Shown: positions 45,468 to 53,127 of the stretch, in pieces
How positions within the stretch are numbered: the stretch's first letter is position 1
Layout: each line of letters starts with the position of its first letter
Source of the DNA: Bacteroidota bacterium
GTDB taxonomy: Bacteria; Bacteroidota; Bacteroidia; B-17B0; Aurantibacillaceae
Direction: 5' to 3'
Assembly: GCA_013287545.1 (NCBI GenBank)
Contig: JABDDQ010000004.1
Location: 4,086 to 68,085, forward strand
DNA length: 64,000 bases
Made by a program: the position numbers and the translations under genes
Notes under the pieces: model-generated
The model's input: only the letters and a program-made list of their open reading frames with translations
What the model was told of the DNA's origin: nothing
Databases searched by the model: none

Positions 45468-46061
45468 TTGGGGTACAAAGATATACGTGCTGTTAACTAT
45501 CAAGTAAAGGCTCTTAAACGCTTAAACTGGTTAAAATATAACGAGGTTACCGGATATTATTTAATTTGCTCTTTTAATAAACTAAATATTGAATTTGAAA
45601 AGCAATCTCGTGCCGGGATTATTTGCTATAAAGAAGATGTATTAAACATATATGCTTTTGTTGGGGCTGCGATATTCTCTTACTTATGTAAGAGTTATTG
45701 GAGGAAGAAAAAACGAGAGAAGGTCGTGCTAATAAAGGGAGGCACCTGTAACTCCTTCTCTCAATCCTCCAACTTTAAATTAAAATACGCTCCGGTTGCA
45801 ACAACAGGGATAAAGGCTTTGTTTGGTATATCATCATCAAAAGCATCCTTTCTAAAGCTTCAAGCCTTTAAAATGGGCTATATAGAGGTTAAAAAGAACT
45901 TTATAGTTGAGAACATTTCTATTACAGAGTTCAACCAGGCAAGAAAATATGCCGAAGGTGGAAACAAACTCCTAATTAAGAATGGAAAAGTATGTAGGCA
46001 ATCAATTGATACCATTTTGCCTCGAATTACACTTCGTAAACGACAAAAACCAGTAACATAA
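45468..46061 (+). CDS. Winged-helix-like protein of unknown function, N-terminus probably longer
   Basis: 197 residues from TTG 45468, the first usual start codon. The open frame continues upstream to 45306 and the extra 54 codons look coding, so the true product is probably longer or joined to the upstream HTH protein. The sequence LGYKDIRAVNYQVKALKRLNWLKYN is a winged-helix-like motif, and the central IYAFVGAAIFSYLCKSYWRKKKREK is basic. A second HTH-like segment is GIKALFGISSSKASFLKLQA, with a basic tail (RITLRKRQKP). Likely a DNA-binding replication or transfer protein of the element; not recognised. Confidence 0.55.
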   Translation: MGYKDIRAVNYQVKALKRLNWLKYNEVTGYYLICSFNKLNIEFEKQSRAGIICYKEDVLNIYAFVGAAIFSYLCKSYWRKKKREKVVLIKGGTCNSFSQSSNFKLKYAPVATTGIKALFGISSSKASFLKLQAFKMGYIEVKKNFIVENISITEFNQARKYAEGGNKLLIKNGKVCRQSIDTILPRITLRKRQKPVT

Positions 46062-46235
46062 AGAAGGGATTATTAAGGGAAGTTATCTAAGTATAGTGAT
46101 ATAACTTAAATAAGGTAAAGAAGGTGGGCGGTTTTTTACCATTAAATAATAATTAGATGCGCAAAATTTTTTAGGATAATGTTGATGTATTAATAAAACT
46201 CAAATAATTGTGTTTTCTTTGTGTTACTTTTAAGT

Positions 46236-47105
46236 ATGCTTGACCAATTTAATACTACAATTTTCCATAGAATATCAAAAACTTGGGGCAGTGGCCCACT
46301 GTTCTGTACTTTATCAAATCGCCATCAGTATTATTGTAAAAAAAACAATAAAATAATCATCCCCTTTACTGATCTTATTAACGAAGTTTTGGTAAATAGA
46401 TTACTTAGTGGTTGGGGGATTAAAACTCCAGAAATTTGTTTGGTTAATTTTGAATTTAATGTTTTTCAAAATGAATTAGAAGCAGCTTTTAATGAAATTG
46501 CTGAAGAAGCTAAAGCCAGAAACGCTATTTTGAAAAATCATTATGTAGCAAATAGATTTGTTCATCCGTTGTTTGGAAGTAAATATATTATAAACCATTC
46601 TGGATTATCTGGTAATGCTGCTAAAGATAGTTTTGATTTAGATAAATTTTCTAATCCCACTCATATTCTGTTAATTGGTTTTTTTGATTTATGGATTAGT
46701 AATAAAGATAGAAAACCATCAAATTCAAATTTGATTAAAAGCTTGAATGAAGATGAAAAGTTTGATATCGTTGCTATTGATAATTGCCAAGCATTTTATA
46801 ATAATAACAGTTATGTTAATTTATTGGATTCAGTACCATTTCTTACTCCGGAAGAATCCATTTTAACATGTGGGTTGGCACAACAATTGATTGATACTCT
46901 AAGCAAGGAACAGATTAGTGATTTGTCGAATTTAGCATTATCATTCATTGAAAATTCTTTACCTTTGCTGGACGAAACCTTTGATGAGATTCCAAATAGT
47001 TGGGGACTATCCGAAAATAATAGAGTTGAGATAAGAAATTTTTTATCTAATAAAAAGAGAATAGAAGATATTCGTCAAAAATTTATATCTTTCGTTGAAT
47101 TATGA
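46236..47105 (+). CDS. HipA-like kinase-domain protein (HipA_2 family)
   Basis: 289 residues from ATG 46236; the upstream GTG adds only five codons. The key stretch GFFDLWISNKDRKPSNSNL is the catalytic-loop pattern of HipA-type kinases (D-x-x-x-N-x-D-R), and VAIDNCQAF resembles the following Asp-containing metal-binding motif. The family (HipA_2) is related to the Ser/Thr kinase toxin HipA. It overlaps the next gene by four bases (ATGA), and similar neighbours are known next to DUF3037 genes. It may be a toxin-antitoxin or defence module; targets unknown. Confidence 0.7.
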   Translation: MLDQFNTTIFHRISKTWGSGPLFCTLSNRHQYYCKKNNKIIIPFTDLINEVLVNRLLSGWGIKTPEICLVNFEFNVFQNELEAAFNEIAEEAKARNAILKNHYVANRFVHPLFGSKYIINHSGLSGNAAKDSFDLDKFSNPTHILLIGFFDLWISNKDRKPSNSNLIKSLNEDEKFDIVAIDNCQAFYNNNSYVNLLDSVPFLTPEESILTCGLAQQLIDTLSKEQISDLSNLALSFIENSLPLLDETFDEIPNSWGLSENNRVEIRNFLSNKKRIEDIRQKFISFVEL

Positions 47106-47968
47106 AAAATTACTTTAGTATAGTTTCATTTTTGAATAACCAAATTAGCGGAGAAAAAATTGCTATTGGTTTGATATTTCTAAAAGATGAAACCCCTTTT
47201 GTTAGATTTTCAAAAGCAAAAATAAATCTTGCGAAAAAGATTAATCCACTTTCATTTTCCCTTCTTACTAGTAATATTAAAAATTTTGAACCTAAATTTT
47301 TAAACAATATTAATAAGTTGAAAAATGAATCTAATTTTAGCCTTGATAATTTATATAGGCTGAATGGATACGAACAAGGGATTATTAATATATCAACACC
47401 TAAATTATTTAATGCCGAGATTAATACTGAAACTGTAGAATATTATTTTAATGAATGGATAGAAAATAAATCTCATTTAGAGAAAGAAGAAATTATCAAA
47501 CCTAAAAAGGAGTCGACTATAAAACAAACTGTAAAAACAAATTTAGCTATTTACAAAGAGAGAATTGATATTAATTATCGAGTGGAAAAAGAAAATATTC
47601 CTGATTTATTTTTTGATTATAGATTAGATGTTATTGCTGCTAATGGATCATTAATTACTGCAAAATCCGTTGATTTAGAGAATCAAAAAAGTGGATCAAT
47701 TGAAAACTCTATAGCTAAATATGAACTTCTTTTAGATTGTTTAATTCCTTTTTCTGAAAAAAAACTCCACCTTAAATCTTCTGGTCATGAAAATCTATTG
47801 TTGATTAACAAGCCCTTAAAAGGTTCTGAAAATGAAGAGTTATATCATAAACTTAAAAACCAAAGGCAATTTAAATTTAAAGTTGCTGAACTGGATCAAT
47901 TGTCAAAATTAAAATCCGTTATTGCAAAGCACGGTGTAAGTAAGTTTTCAGAGCGTTTATTAGCTTAA
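47102..47968 (+). CDS. DUF3037-like partner of the HipA-like kinase
   Basis: 288 residues, starting in the stop codon of the HipA-like gene, which implies tight coupling. The N-terminus YFSIVSFLNNQISGEKIAIG-LIFL fits the DUF3037 start (a strand, then E/K-x-x-x-GLIF). The C-terminal half has IDINYRVEKENIPDLFFDYRLDVIAANGS and no recognisable catalytic motif. The Lys- and Asn-rich composition of the pair is more AT-driven than the flanking integrase. Function unknown; it probably regulates or is modified by the kinase. Confidence 0.55.
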   Translation: MKNYFSIVSFLNNQISGEKIAIGLIFLKDETPFVRFSKAKINLAKKINPLSFSLLTSNIKNFEPKFLNNINKLKNESNFSLDNLYRLNGYEQGIINISTPKLFNAEINTETVEYYFNEWIENKSHLEKEEIIKPKKESTIKQTVKTNLAIYKERIDINYRVEKENIPDLFFDYRLDVIAANGSLITAKSVDLENQKSGSIENSIAKYELLLDCLIPFSEKKLHLKSSGHENLLLINKPLKGSENEELYHKLKNQRQFKFKVAELDQLSKLKSVIAKHGVSKFSERLLA

Positions 47969-48081
47969 GTAGAAAATTCTCTATCTAAACTACCGCAAAC
48001 CAACCCCAATTAACGCAAACGAACCCCAACCCTTTCATTCATTAATTCTCGGTCGTAACTTAGTAAAGTTATTGCCAATAC

Positions 48082-48627
48082 ATGAGTACAAAAAGTGCGG
48101 AGCCCACCTATAAAACAACCCTGATAAAATTATCGGAGATAAAACCCAACCCCGATAATCCCAGAATAATAAGAGATGAAAAATTCAACCAACTGGTAAA
48201 GTCGATCAAAGACTTTCCAAAGATGCTTTATTTAAGACCGGTGGTAGTCAATGATGAACTCATGGTCCTTGGGGGCAATATGCGATTAAGAGCAGCCGAG
48301 AAAGCAGGCTTAAAAGAAATCCCGGTCATCAAAGCATCCGAACTAAGTGCCGAAGAACAAAAAGAATTTATTATAAAAGACAATGTAGGTTTTGGCGAAT
48401 GGAACTGGGATACATTAGCCAACGAATGGAACACAGAACAACTTATCGATTGGGGCATGGAGATTCCAAACTTCAAATCAGAAGTAGAAGGAAACTTTAA
48501 CGATCAAGGTATCACAAGCAAAAACCAATTCGGGGTAATTGTTATCTGTGAAGATGAAACAATCCAAGAACAAACCTTTAAAGATTTAGCCGAACTGGGA
48601 TACACCTGTAAAGTAGTTGTAACATGA
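48082..48627 (+). CDS. ParB/sulfiredoxin-fold (ParB-like nuclease domain) protein
   Basis: 181 residues. ParB N-terminal domain: LIKLSEIKPNPDNPRIIRDE, KSIKDFPKMLYLRPVVVND and GGNMRLRAAEKAGLKEIPV, the last being the phage-type version of the ParB GHRRLxA box. There is no HTH or CTPase partner region, so it is not a partition ParB. Similar domains sit beside DNA methylases and modification enzymes in phages. Its stop overlaps the next ATG (ATGA), tying it to the ATPase gene. Confidence 0.85.
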   Translation: MSTKSAEPTYKTTLIKLSEIKPNPDNPRIIRDEKFNQLVKSIKDFPKMLYLRPVVVNDELMVLGGNMRLRAAEKAGLKEIPVIKASELSAEEQKEFIIKDNVGFGEWNWDTLANEWNTEQLIDWGMEIPNFKSEVEGNFNDQGITSKNQFGVIVICEDETIQEQTFKDLAELGYTCKVVVT

Positions 48628-49319
48628 TCATACAAGTAAGAAACAAAACCAAAGACTATAACAACTACCGTTCCGCGCGAGTAAAGAGTTTGTTCAATGC
48701 CGAGAAAGGAAACGAATTTAATTTAGATGCCAACCTCCCAATAGAAAATATGGATTGGCAAATAGGATTAATAGTTGGACCCAGCGGAAGCGGTAAAACC
48801 TCCATTGGTAAAAAGCTATTCGGAACGGATAAGATAATAGACTTATATAAAGACTGGGACATAGACTTACCCATCGTAGAAGCCATATCTCCACAAGGTG
48901 ATTTTAATGCCGTAACCGCTGCCTTAGCCAATGTAGGATTAGGAGATGTTCCGGCATGGTTAAAACCCTTCCATGCACTTAGTAACGGACAACAATTCAG
49001 GGCCGGGTTAGCCCGGGTAATTACCAATGCACCCGATGAAGTAATCATTGATGAGTTTACCAGTGTTATAGATAGACAAATTGCTAAAATAGGAGCTATG
49101 GCCTTTGCCAAGGGCTGGAGAAAAAACAAACAAAAAAAATGTGTACTCCTTGCTTGCCATTACGATATTATTGAATGGTTACAACCCGATTGGGTTTTCG
49201 ATACAGGAACCGGAGAGTTTAAAAAAAAAGTTCCATCGGAAACAGACCCAGCTTCAATCTGGAAATTAGGAAGGTCGACTCCTCTTACTGGAAACATTTT
49301 AAACCGCATTACTATTTAG
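48624..49319 (+). CDS. Soluble ABC-type ATPase, probably the N-terminal part of an ATPase-GNAT fusion
   Basis: 231 residues as read in the zero frame, overlapping the ParB-like gene by four bases. ATPase motifs are all present: Walker A VGPSGSGKTSIGKKLF, signature ALSNGQQFRAGLAR, Walker B EVIIDEFTSVID and the His switch LLACHYDIIEWL. There are no membrane partners, so it is not a transporter. The zero frame continues past the A9 run at 49221 with unremarkable residues, while the -1 frame from that run gives the GNAT N-terminus. The active product is therefore probably a fusion made by frameshifting, or the sequence has a one-base error. Confidence 0.8.
   Translation: MIIQVRNKTKDYNNYRSARVKSLFNAEKGNEFNLDANLPIENMDWQIGLIVGPSGSGKTSIGKKLFGTDKIIDLYKDWDIDLPIVEAISPQGDFNAVTAALANVGLGDVPAWLKPFHALSNGQQFRAGLARVITNAPDEVIIDEFTSVIDRQIAKIGAMAFAKGWRKNKQKKCVLLACHYDIIEWLQPDWVFDTGTGEFKKKVPSETDPASIWKLGRSTPLTGNILNRITI
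49221..49229 (+). other. A9 run: candidate -1 frameshift site joining ABC ATPase to GNAT
   Basis: The ATPase reads GEF-KKK across nine A residues (AAA-AAA-AAA). Slipping back one base gives KSSIGNRPSFNLEIRKV, then SSYWKHFKPHYYLDLP, and then the GNAT ORF, without a stop. A stop (TAA, 49220-49222) blocks the -1 frame just upstream, so the fusion can only be entered within the run. An A9 run at 14918-14926 inside the AddA-like gene is read correctly, so runs of this length are not always miscalled. Confidence 0.55.
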
Positions 49320-49327
49320 ATCTACCC

Positions 49328-49780
49328 ATGCCACCCGCCGCAGAATATTTTATCGGAACTGTAGAAGGCGAACTTGTTTGTCATGTAGCTGTTTGCCCTT
49401 TCTTTACAGCAAAAGCATATAGAGCCACCCGATTAGTAGTGATGCCTGAGTGGCAAGGGGCAGGGGTAGGGACTAAGTTTTTAAAATGGATATGCGAGTA
49501 TCACAAACAAGGCAACGGAAGATGTAATAAGAAACTACCTACGCTATTTCATACCTCGCATCCTCAACTAATCGCTTATCTGAAAAACAGCCCCGATTGG
49601 GTTTTAAAAAGCCAGCAGATGTATGGAGGCAATAAAGTAAAATCTCAAAGAAGCATCGCCAAAGCAAATATCCTAAAAGATGAAAGCATCGGAAAAAATG
49701 CAACAGGTTACGGAGGACATTTTAGAGCAGTGCAAGGATTTAAATATATAGGCCATAACGAAACTATTAAAATGATCTAA
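49328..49780 (+). CDS. GNAT-family N-acetyltransferase, probably the C-terminal part of an ATPase-GNAT fusion
   Basis: 150 residues from ATG 49328. GNAT core: YRATRLVVMPEWQGAGVGTKFLKWI with the acyl-CoA loop Q-G-A-G-V-G, and FIGTVEGELVCHVAV as the preceding strands. Thirty-three more codons upstream in the same frame (SSYWKHFKPHYYLDLP and neighbours) complete the domain, so the ATG at 49328 probably truncates it. Phage Mu Mom is a GNAT-fold enzyme that modifies adenine; a similar nucleic-acid-modifying role here is inference from the neighbours. Confidence 0.75.
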   Translation: MPPAAEYFIGTVEGELVCHVAVCPFFTAKAYRATRLVVMPEWQGAGVGTKFLKWICEYHKQGNGRCNKKLPTLFHTSHPQLIAYLKNSPDWVLKSQQMYGGNKVKSQRSIAKANILKDESIGKNATGYGGHFRAVQGFKYIGHNETIKMI

Positions 49781-49815
49781 TAATATAATGCAAGAAAAAT
49801 AATTAAGTAGGTAAG

Positions 49816-50460
49816 ATGATTAACGTATTTATATCCGGACAAGGCTACTTTGCAGAACAAGTACTTCGAGCTTATTTAAACAATGGTATAAACGTAATAG
49901 GAGTGTGCTGTCCGATAGGGGATAAGTACATTGGAAAATTAGCCAACACATTTGATATACCCATCATACATAACTTAAATGTAAATTCACTAAACACTCT
50001 AAATAAAACAATAGACTTAGGTGTATGCGCACATTCATTTGATTATATAGGAAAGCTAACAAGGTATAAATCAAAACACGGCTGGATAGGATATCACCCA
50101 TCCCTTTTACCCAGACACAGAGGTCGCTCATCTATCGAATGGGCTTTACGCATGAAAGATATTATTACCGGTGGAACGGTGTTTTGGTTAAATGCCGGAA
50201 TCGACAGAGGAGATATAGCCTATCAGGATTGGTTTTTTATAGAGCCTAAATTATTTAACCTAAATCCTAAAGAAGCAGCCAGGATATTGTGGCAAGACAA
50301 ACTACAAGAAATAGGAGTAAGGCTGCTTTTAAAAGCGGTTAAAGATATTGAAGCAGGTGTTTATATCCGAATCCCACAAGACAACAGATTCAGCACATGG
50401 GAGCCATCAACAGAAGTGAAAGATATTTATAGGCCCGATGCCTTGATGATAGGAAACTAA
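49816..50460 (+). CDS. Formyltransferase-fold protein (Fmt/GART-like), active-site Asn replaced
   Basis: 214 residues. Formyl_trans_N features: NVFISGQGYFAEQVLRAYL, WIGYHPSLLPRHRGRSSIEW, GGTVFWLNAGIDRGDIAYQ. In Fmt/GART enzymes the catalytic triad is Asn-x-His...Asp; here the Asn position is Gly (G92-Y-H94) and the Asp is D130, so 10-formyl-THF chemistry may be altered. There is no C-terminal tRNA-binding domain, so it is not Fmt itself. It is 36 bases after the GNAT gene. It may transfer a one-carbon group in a nucleotide-modification pathway (inference). Confidence 0.8.
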   Translation: MINVFISGQGYFAEQVLRAYLNNGINVIGVCCPIGDKYIGKLANTFDIPIIHNLNVNSLNTLNKTIDLGVCAHSFDYIGKLTRYKSKHGWIGYHPSLLPRHRGRSSIEWALRMKDIITGGTVFWLNAGIDRGDIAYQDWFFIEPKLFNLNPKEAARILWQDKLQEIGVRLLLKAVKDIEAGVYIRIPQDNRFSTWEPSTEVKDIYRPDALMIGN

Positions 50461-50497
50461 TTAGTCAGTTCTGTTTAAAATACAGTGAAAATACAAC

Positions 50498-50854
50498 GTG
50501 GCAAATCCTCAAAACATAGAGAAGCATAAGTTTAAAAAAGGGCAGTCCGGCAACCCAAACGGCAGGCCACTGGGTGTACCAAATTCTAAAACGCGTTTAC
50601 TAAGATTACTCGGTTTAATTCAGCAAAAAAAGAACCCTGTAACCGGTGAGAAGGAGGATTTTAGTGTGGCAGAGCAAATGGATATGGCTATTATAGCAAA
50701 AGCCCTACAAGGAGATGTAAGAGCCTATAAGGAAATAATGGATAGGTTAGAGGGGTATGTTACTGCTACTCAAGAAAAAAACAGCCTTGAACCGGTAACT
50801 ATACAAATTATGAGAATGGGAAAAGATTTAGCAGATGAAACTTATGTGGATTAA
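50498..50854 (+). CDS. DUF5681 protein (phage small-terminase-associated type)
   Basis: 118 residues, GTG start. The N-terminus [21 protein letters not shown] is the DUF5681 signature ([12 protein letters not shown]), found next to or within small terminase subunits of phages. The middle is helical ([29 protein letters not shown]). It closes the phage-like cassette. The large terminase expected next is missing, so the cassette is truncated. A tiny ORF overlaps its end. Confidence 0.8.
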   Translation: MANPQNIEKHKFKKGQSGNPNGRPLGVPNSKTRLLRLLGLIQQKKNPVTGEKEDFSVAEQMDMAIIAKALQGDVRAYKEIMDRLEGYVTATQEKNSLEPVTIQIMRMGKDLADETYVD

Positions 50855-50930
50855 ATATTTTCAGTACACAAACAGTTTGATATACCTTATCGAACTTTTA
50901 GCTATAATTGCTATACTAGCGATTAACTAA
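50835..50930 (+). CDS. Possible 31-residue membrane peptide
   Basis: ATG at 50835 overlaps the end of the DUF5681 gene. The product [30 protein letters not shown] has one hydrophobic helix. Phage genomes often have such peptides at this position, but there is no independent support. Confidence 0.3.
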   Translation: MKLMWIKYFQYTNSLIYLIELLAIIAILAIN

Positions 50931-50945
50931 AAAAATCAAAATTCT

Positions 50946-51003
50946 TTTGTCGCCCGTTTGTTGCTCAAAGACCGTGAGGGTACAACGTTAGGGTAAAAGT
51001 ACA
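50946..51003. repeat. R1: imperfect direct repeat with 9-mer pair
   Basis: Contains TTGTCGCCC (50947-50955) and TTGTTGCTC (50958-50966), a 2-base-spaced pair of the left-end 9-mer TTGTTGCCC. It matches R2 (53136-53194) over about 58 bases. It is a candidate right boundary of the element. Confidence 0.45.
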
Positions 51004-51061
51004 TTCCATGCGAGAAAGTACTTTTTAAATAATCGTTTTAATTTTCTTACTTTTAACTCCA

Positions 51062-53116
51062 ATGTTTCATATTGCTTTTAAAAAATATTTTCTTTTATTC
51101 CTTTTGTTTCTAAATATAAATTTATCAAAAGCCCAGCTTCCCGGTAAAGAAGCCTGGCATTGGCAGTTTGGAGATAGTTGTGCTTTAGATTTTAGTTCGG
51201 GCATACCGGTAGCGTCAAGAAGCTCTATTAATACTACCGAAGGCTGCGCCTCTATAAGCGATGCAACTACAGGGCAGTTATTGTTTTATACCGATGGAAC
51301 TTACGCTTGGGATAAAAACAACAACCAAATGCCTAATGGTTTTGGTATGATAGGAGGATTTGGAACATCTACACAAGCAGCTTTAATTGTACCTAAACCC
51401 AGTAGCTCAACCATTTATTATTTAATAAGCGCTGACCAAGGTGGTTACCAATCGGCAAATACAGGCGTACATTATTCCATTGTTGATATGAGTTTAAATG
51501 GCGGCTTAGGTGATGTTACAACAAAAAACATATTACTTACACCTCCACCTACTACTGAAAAACAAACTGCTATTAAGCATTGTAATGGCACTGATTATTG
51601 GATAATAACTCATCCTTTTAATTCAAACGCGTTTAATGTTTATCTTTTAAATGCAGCGGGAATAAACCCAACCCCTGTTGTTTCAAATGTAGGAAGTAAT
51701 CAATCTGGGTCTTCTTATACTACTATTGGGTATTTAAAACCTTCTTCTGACGGAAAAAAACTTGCTATCTGTACGTACGACTCCATCTGCATTATAGAAA
51801 TATATGATTTCAATGCAACTAATGGATTAATAACAAACCCTATCACCTTAACGTATCCTGGGTACTCCGGGTTCTATGGTATTGAGTTTTCTCCCGATAA
51901 CCTTAAACTATATGTTAGTTCTTATGGATCTGAATTATATCAATACGATTTAAGTGTTTATACTCAATCGGCAATTTTGGCTTCACAATTTTCAATACTA
52001 ACTATACCAAATTTTATTGGGGCATTACAATTAGGACCAGATGGTAAAATTTATTTAGCTGTTCCGGGTACTAATTTTTTAGGAATCATTGAATCTCCCA
52101 ATAACCTGGGACAAAATTGTAATTTCATACTACGTGGCATTATTGTAAGCCCAAATTCAGGAGTTGGAGTTTTGGATGGGCTCCCTAATTTTGTACGTTC
52201 TTATCGTTATGGTCCGCATACTGAACACCAAACAAAACTGTGTTCTTTTACTTCTTATACAATTTCGGCTAGCGGAAATAGTAATAATTATAATTGGAGC
52301 AATGGTGATACAACAAAAAGTAGTGTTGTACACAATTATGGTACATACTGGGTAAATTTAATTGACTCGGTTGGTTGTAGTGAAGAGATGGATACGTTTT
52401 ATATAACACAGGCAAACGCTCAGGTTGTTTCTATTTTAAAAGATACTGCGCAATGCGCTAATGCCGTTTCTGCCCTTGCAATAAATGCTACTGATACAGG
52501 AGTGGTAAATTATACATGGAGTGATGGGACCACTAATCCTATTAAAACATTAAACGATACTGGCATTTATTGGGTTGATTATACATTTACTAACTTTTGT
52601 GTAAGCAGAGATAGTTTTATGTACACAACAAACCCAATTCCAATAATTAACTTAGGAGATGACACCACATTTTGTTCGGGGCATTTACAATTTTACGCTT
52701 TTAATATTAATAGTACTTATATATGGGATGATGGGGAAACAACACCTAGTATTACAGCTACTAAACCAGGCACATATTGGGTAAAAGTCACTAATCAATA
52801 TAGCTGCATAAATTCCGATACCTTAGTTGTTCATCCAAAATTAAATACCTTTAATTTTGTTCTCCCTAATATTGTGACTCCAAATAATGATGGAATAAAT
52901 GATTTTATAGACTTTGGTAAATATCAATTTTCATCATTGCAGTTAGAAATATATAACCGTTGGGGTACAAAGGTTTTTGAAAGTGAAGACCAAAGTTGCA
53001 TTTGGAAACCAACTTGTGAAGATGGTACTTATTTTTACACAACGCAATATAAACTTGATTGTGGAACTGCAACAGAAACTATCTCGACTAAGGGATTTAT
53101 TACTGTGATAAGATAG
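51062..53116 (+). CDS. Secreted protein with T9SS type B C-terminal sorting domain
   Basis: 684 residues. Signal peptide FHIAFKKYFLLFLLFLNINL ending SKAQ. Residues about 30-380 resemble a beta-propeller (WHWQFGDSCALDFSSG, GFYGIEFSPDNLKLYVSSYG, GALQLGPDGKIYLAVPG). Two or three Ig-like or SprB-like modules follow (NYTWSDGTTNPIKTLNDTGI and IWDDGETTPSITATKPGTYW). The end (LPNIVTPNNDGINDFIDFG, IYNRWGTKVFES, GFITVIR) is the CHU_C type B sorting domain. It is a surface cargo protein of unknown ligand. The flanking R1/R2 repeats suggest that it could be part of, or adjacent to, the integrated element. Confidence 0.8.
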   Translation: MFHIAFKKYFLLFLLFLNINLSKAQLPGKEAWHWQFGDSCALDFSSGIPVASRSSINTTEGCASISDATTGQLLFYTDGTYAWDKNNNQMPNGFGMIGGFGTSTQAALIVPKPSSSTIYYLISADQGGYQSANTGVHYSIVDMSLNGGLGDVTTKNILLTPPPTTEKQTAIKHCNGTDYWIITHPFNSNAFNVYLLNAAGINPTPVVSNVGSNQSGSSYTTIGYLKPSSDGKKLAICTYDSICIIEIYDFNATNGLITNPITLTYPGYSGFYGIEFSPDNLKLYVSSYGSELYQYDLSVYTQSAILASQFSILTIPNFIGALQLGPDGKIYLAVPGTNFLGIIESPNNLGQNCNFILRGIIVSPNSGVGVLDGLPNFVRSYRYGPHTEHQTKLCSFTSYTISASGNSNNYNWSNGDTTKSSVVHNYGTYWVNLIDSVGCSEEMDTFYITQANAQVVSILKDTAQCANAVSALAINATDTGVVNYTWSDGTTNPIKTLNDTGIYWVDYTFTNFCVSRDSFMYTTNPIPIINLGDDTTFCSGHLQFYAFNINSTYIWDDGETTPSITATKPGTYWVKVTNQYSCINSDTLVVHPKLNTFNFVLPNIVTPNNDGINDFIDFGKYQFSSLQLEIYNRWGTKVFESEDQSCIWKPTCEDGTYFYTTQYKLDCGTATETISTKGFITVIR

Positions 53117-53127
53117 AAACGCACTTT

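Noticed and set aside
48082-48627. Chromosome or plasmid partition ParB
   Set aside because: No ParA neighbour, no HTH domain, and a GGNMRL variant typical of phage ParB-like proteins.
48624-49319. ABC transporter ATPase
   Set aside because: No permease gene or membrane segment nearby, and its apparent partner is a GNAT domain.
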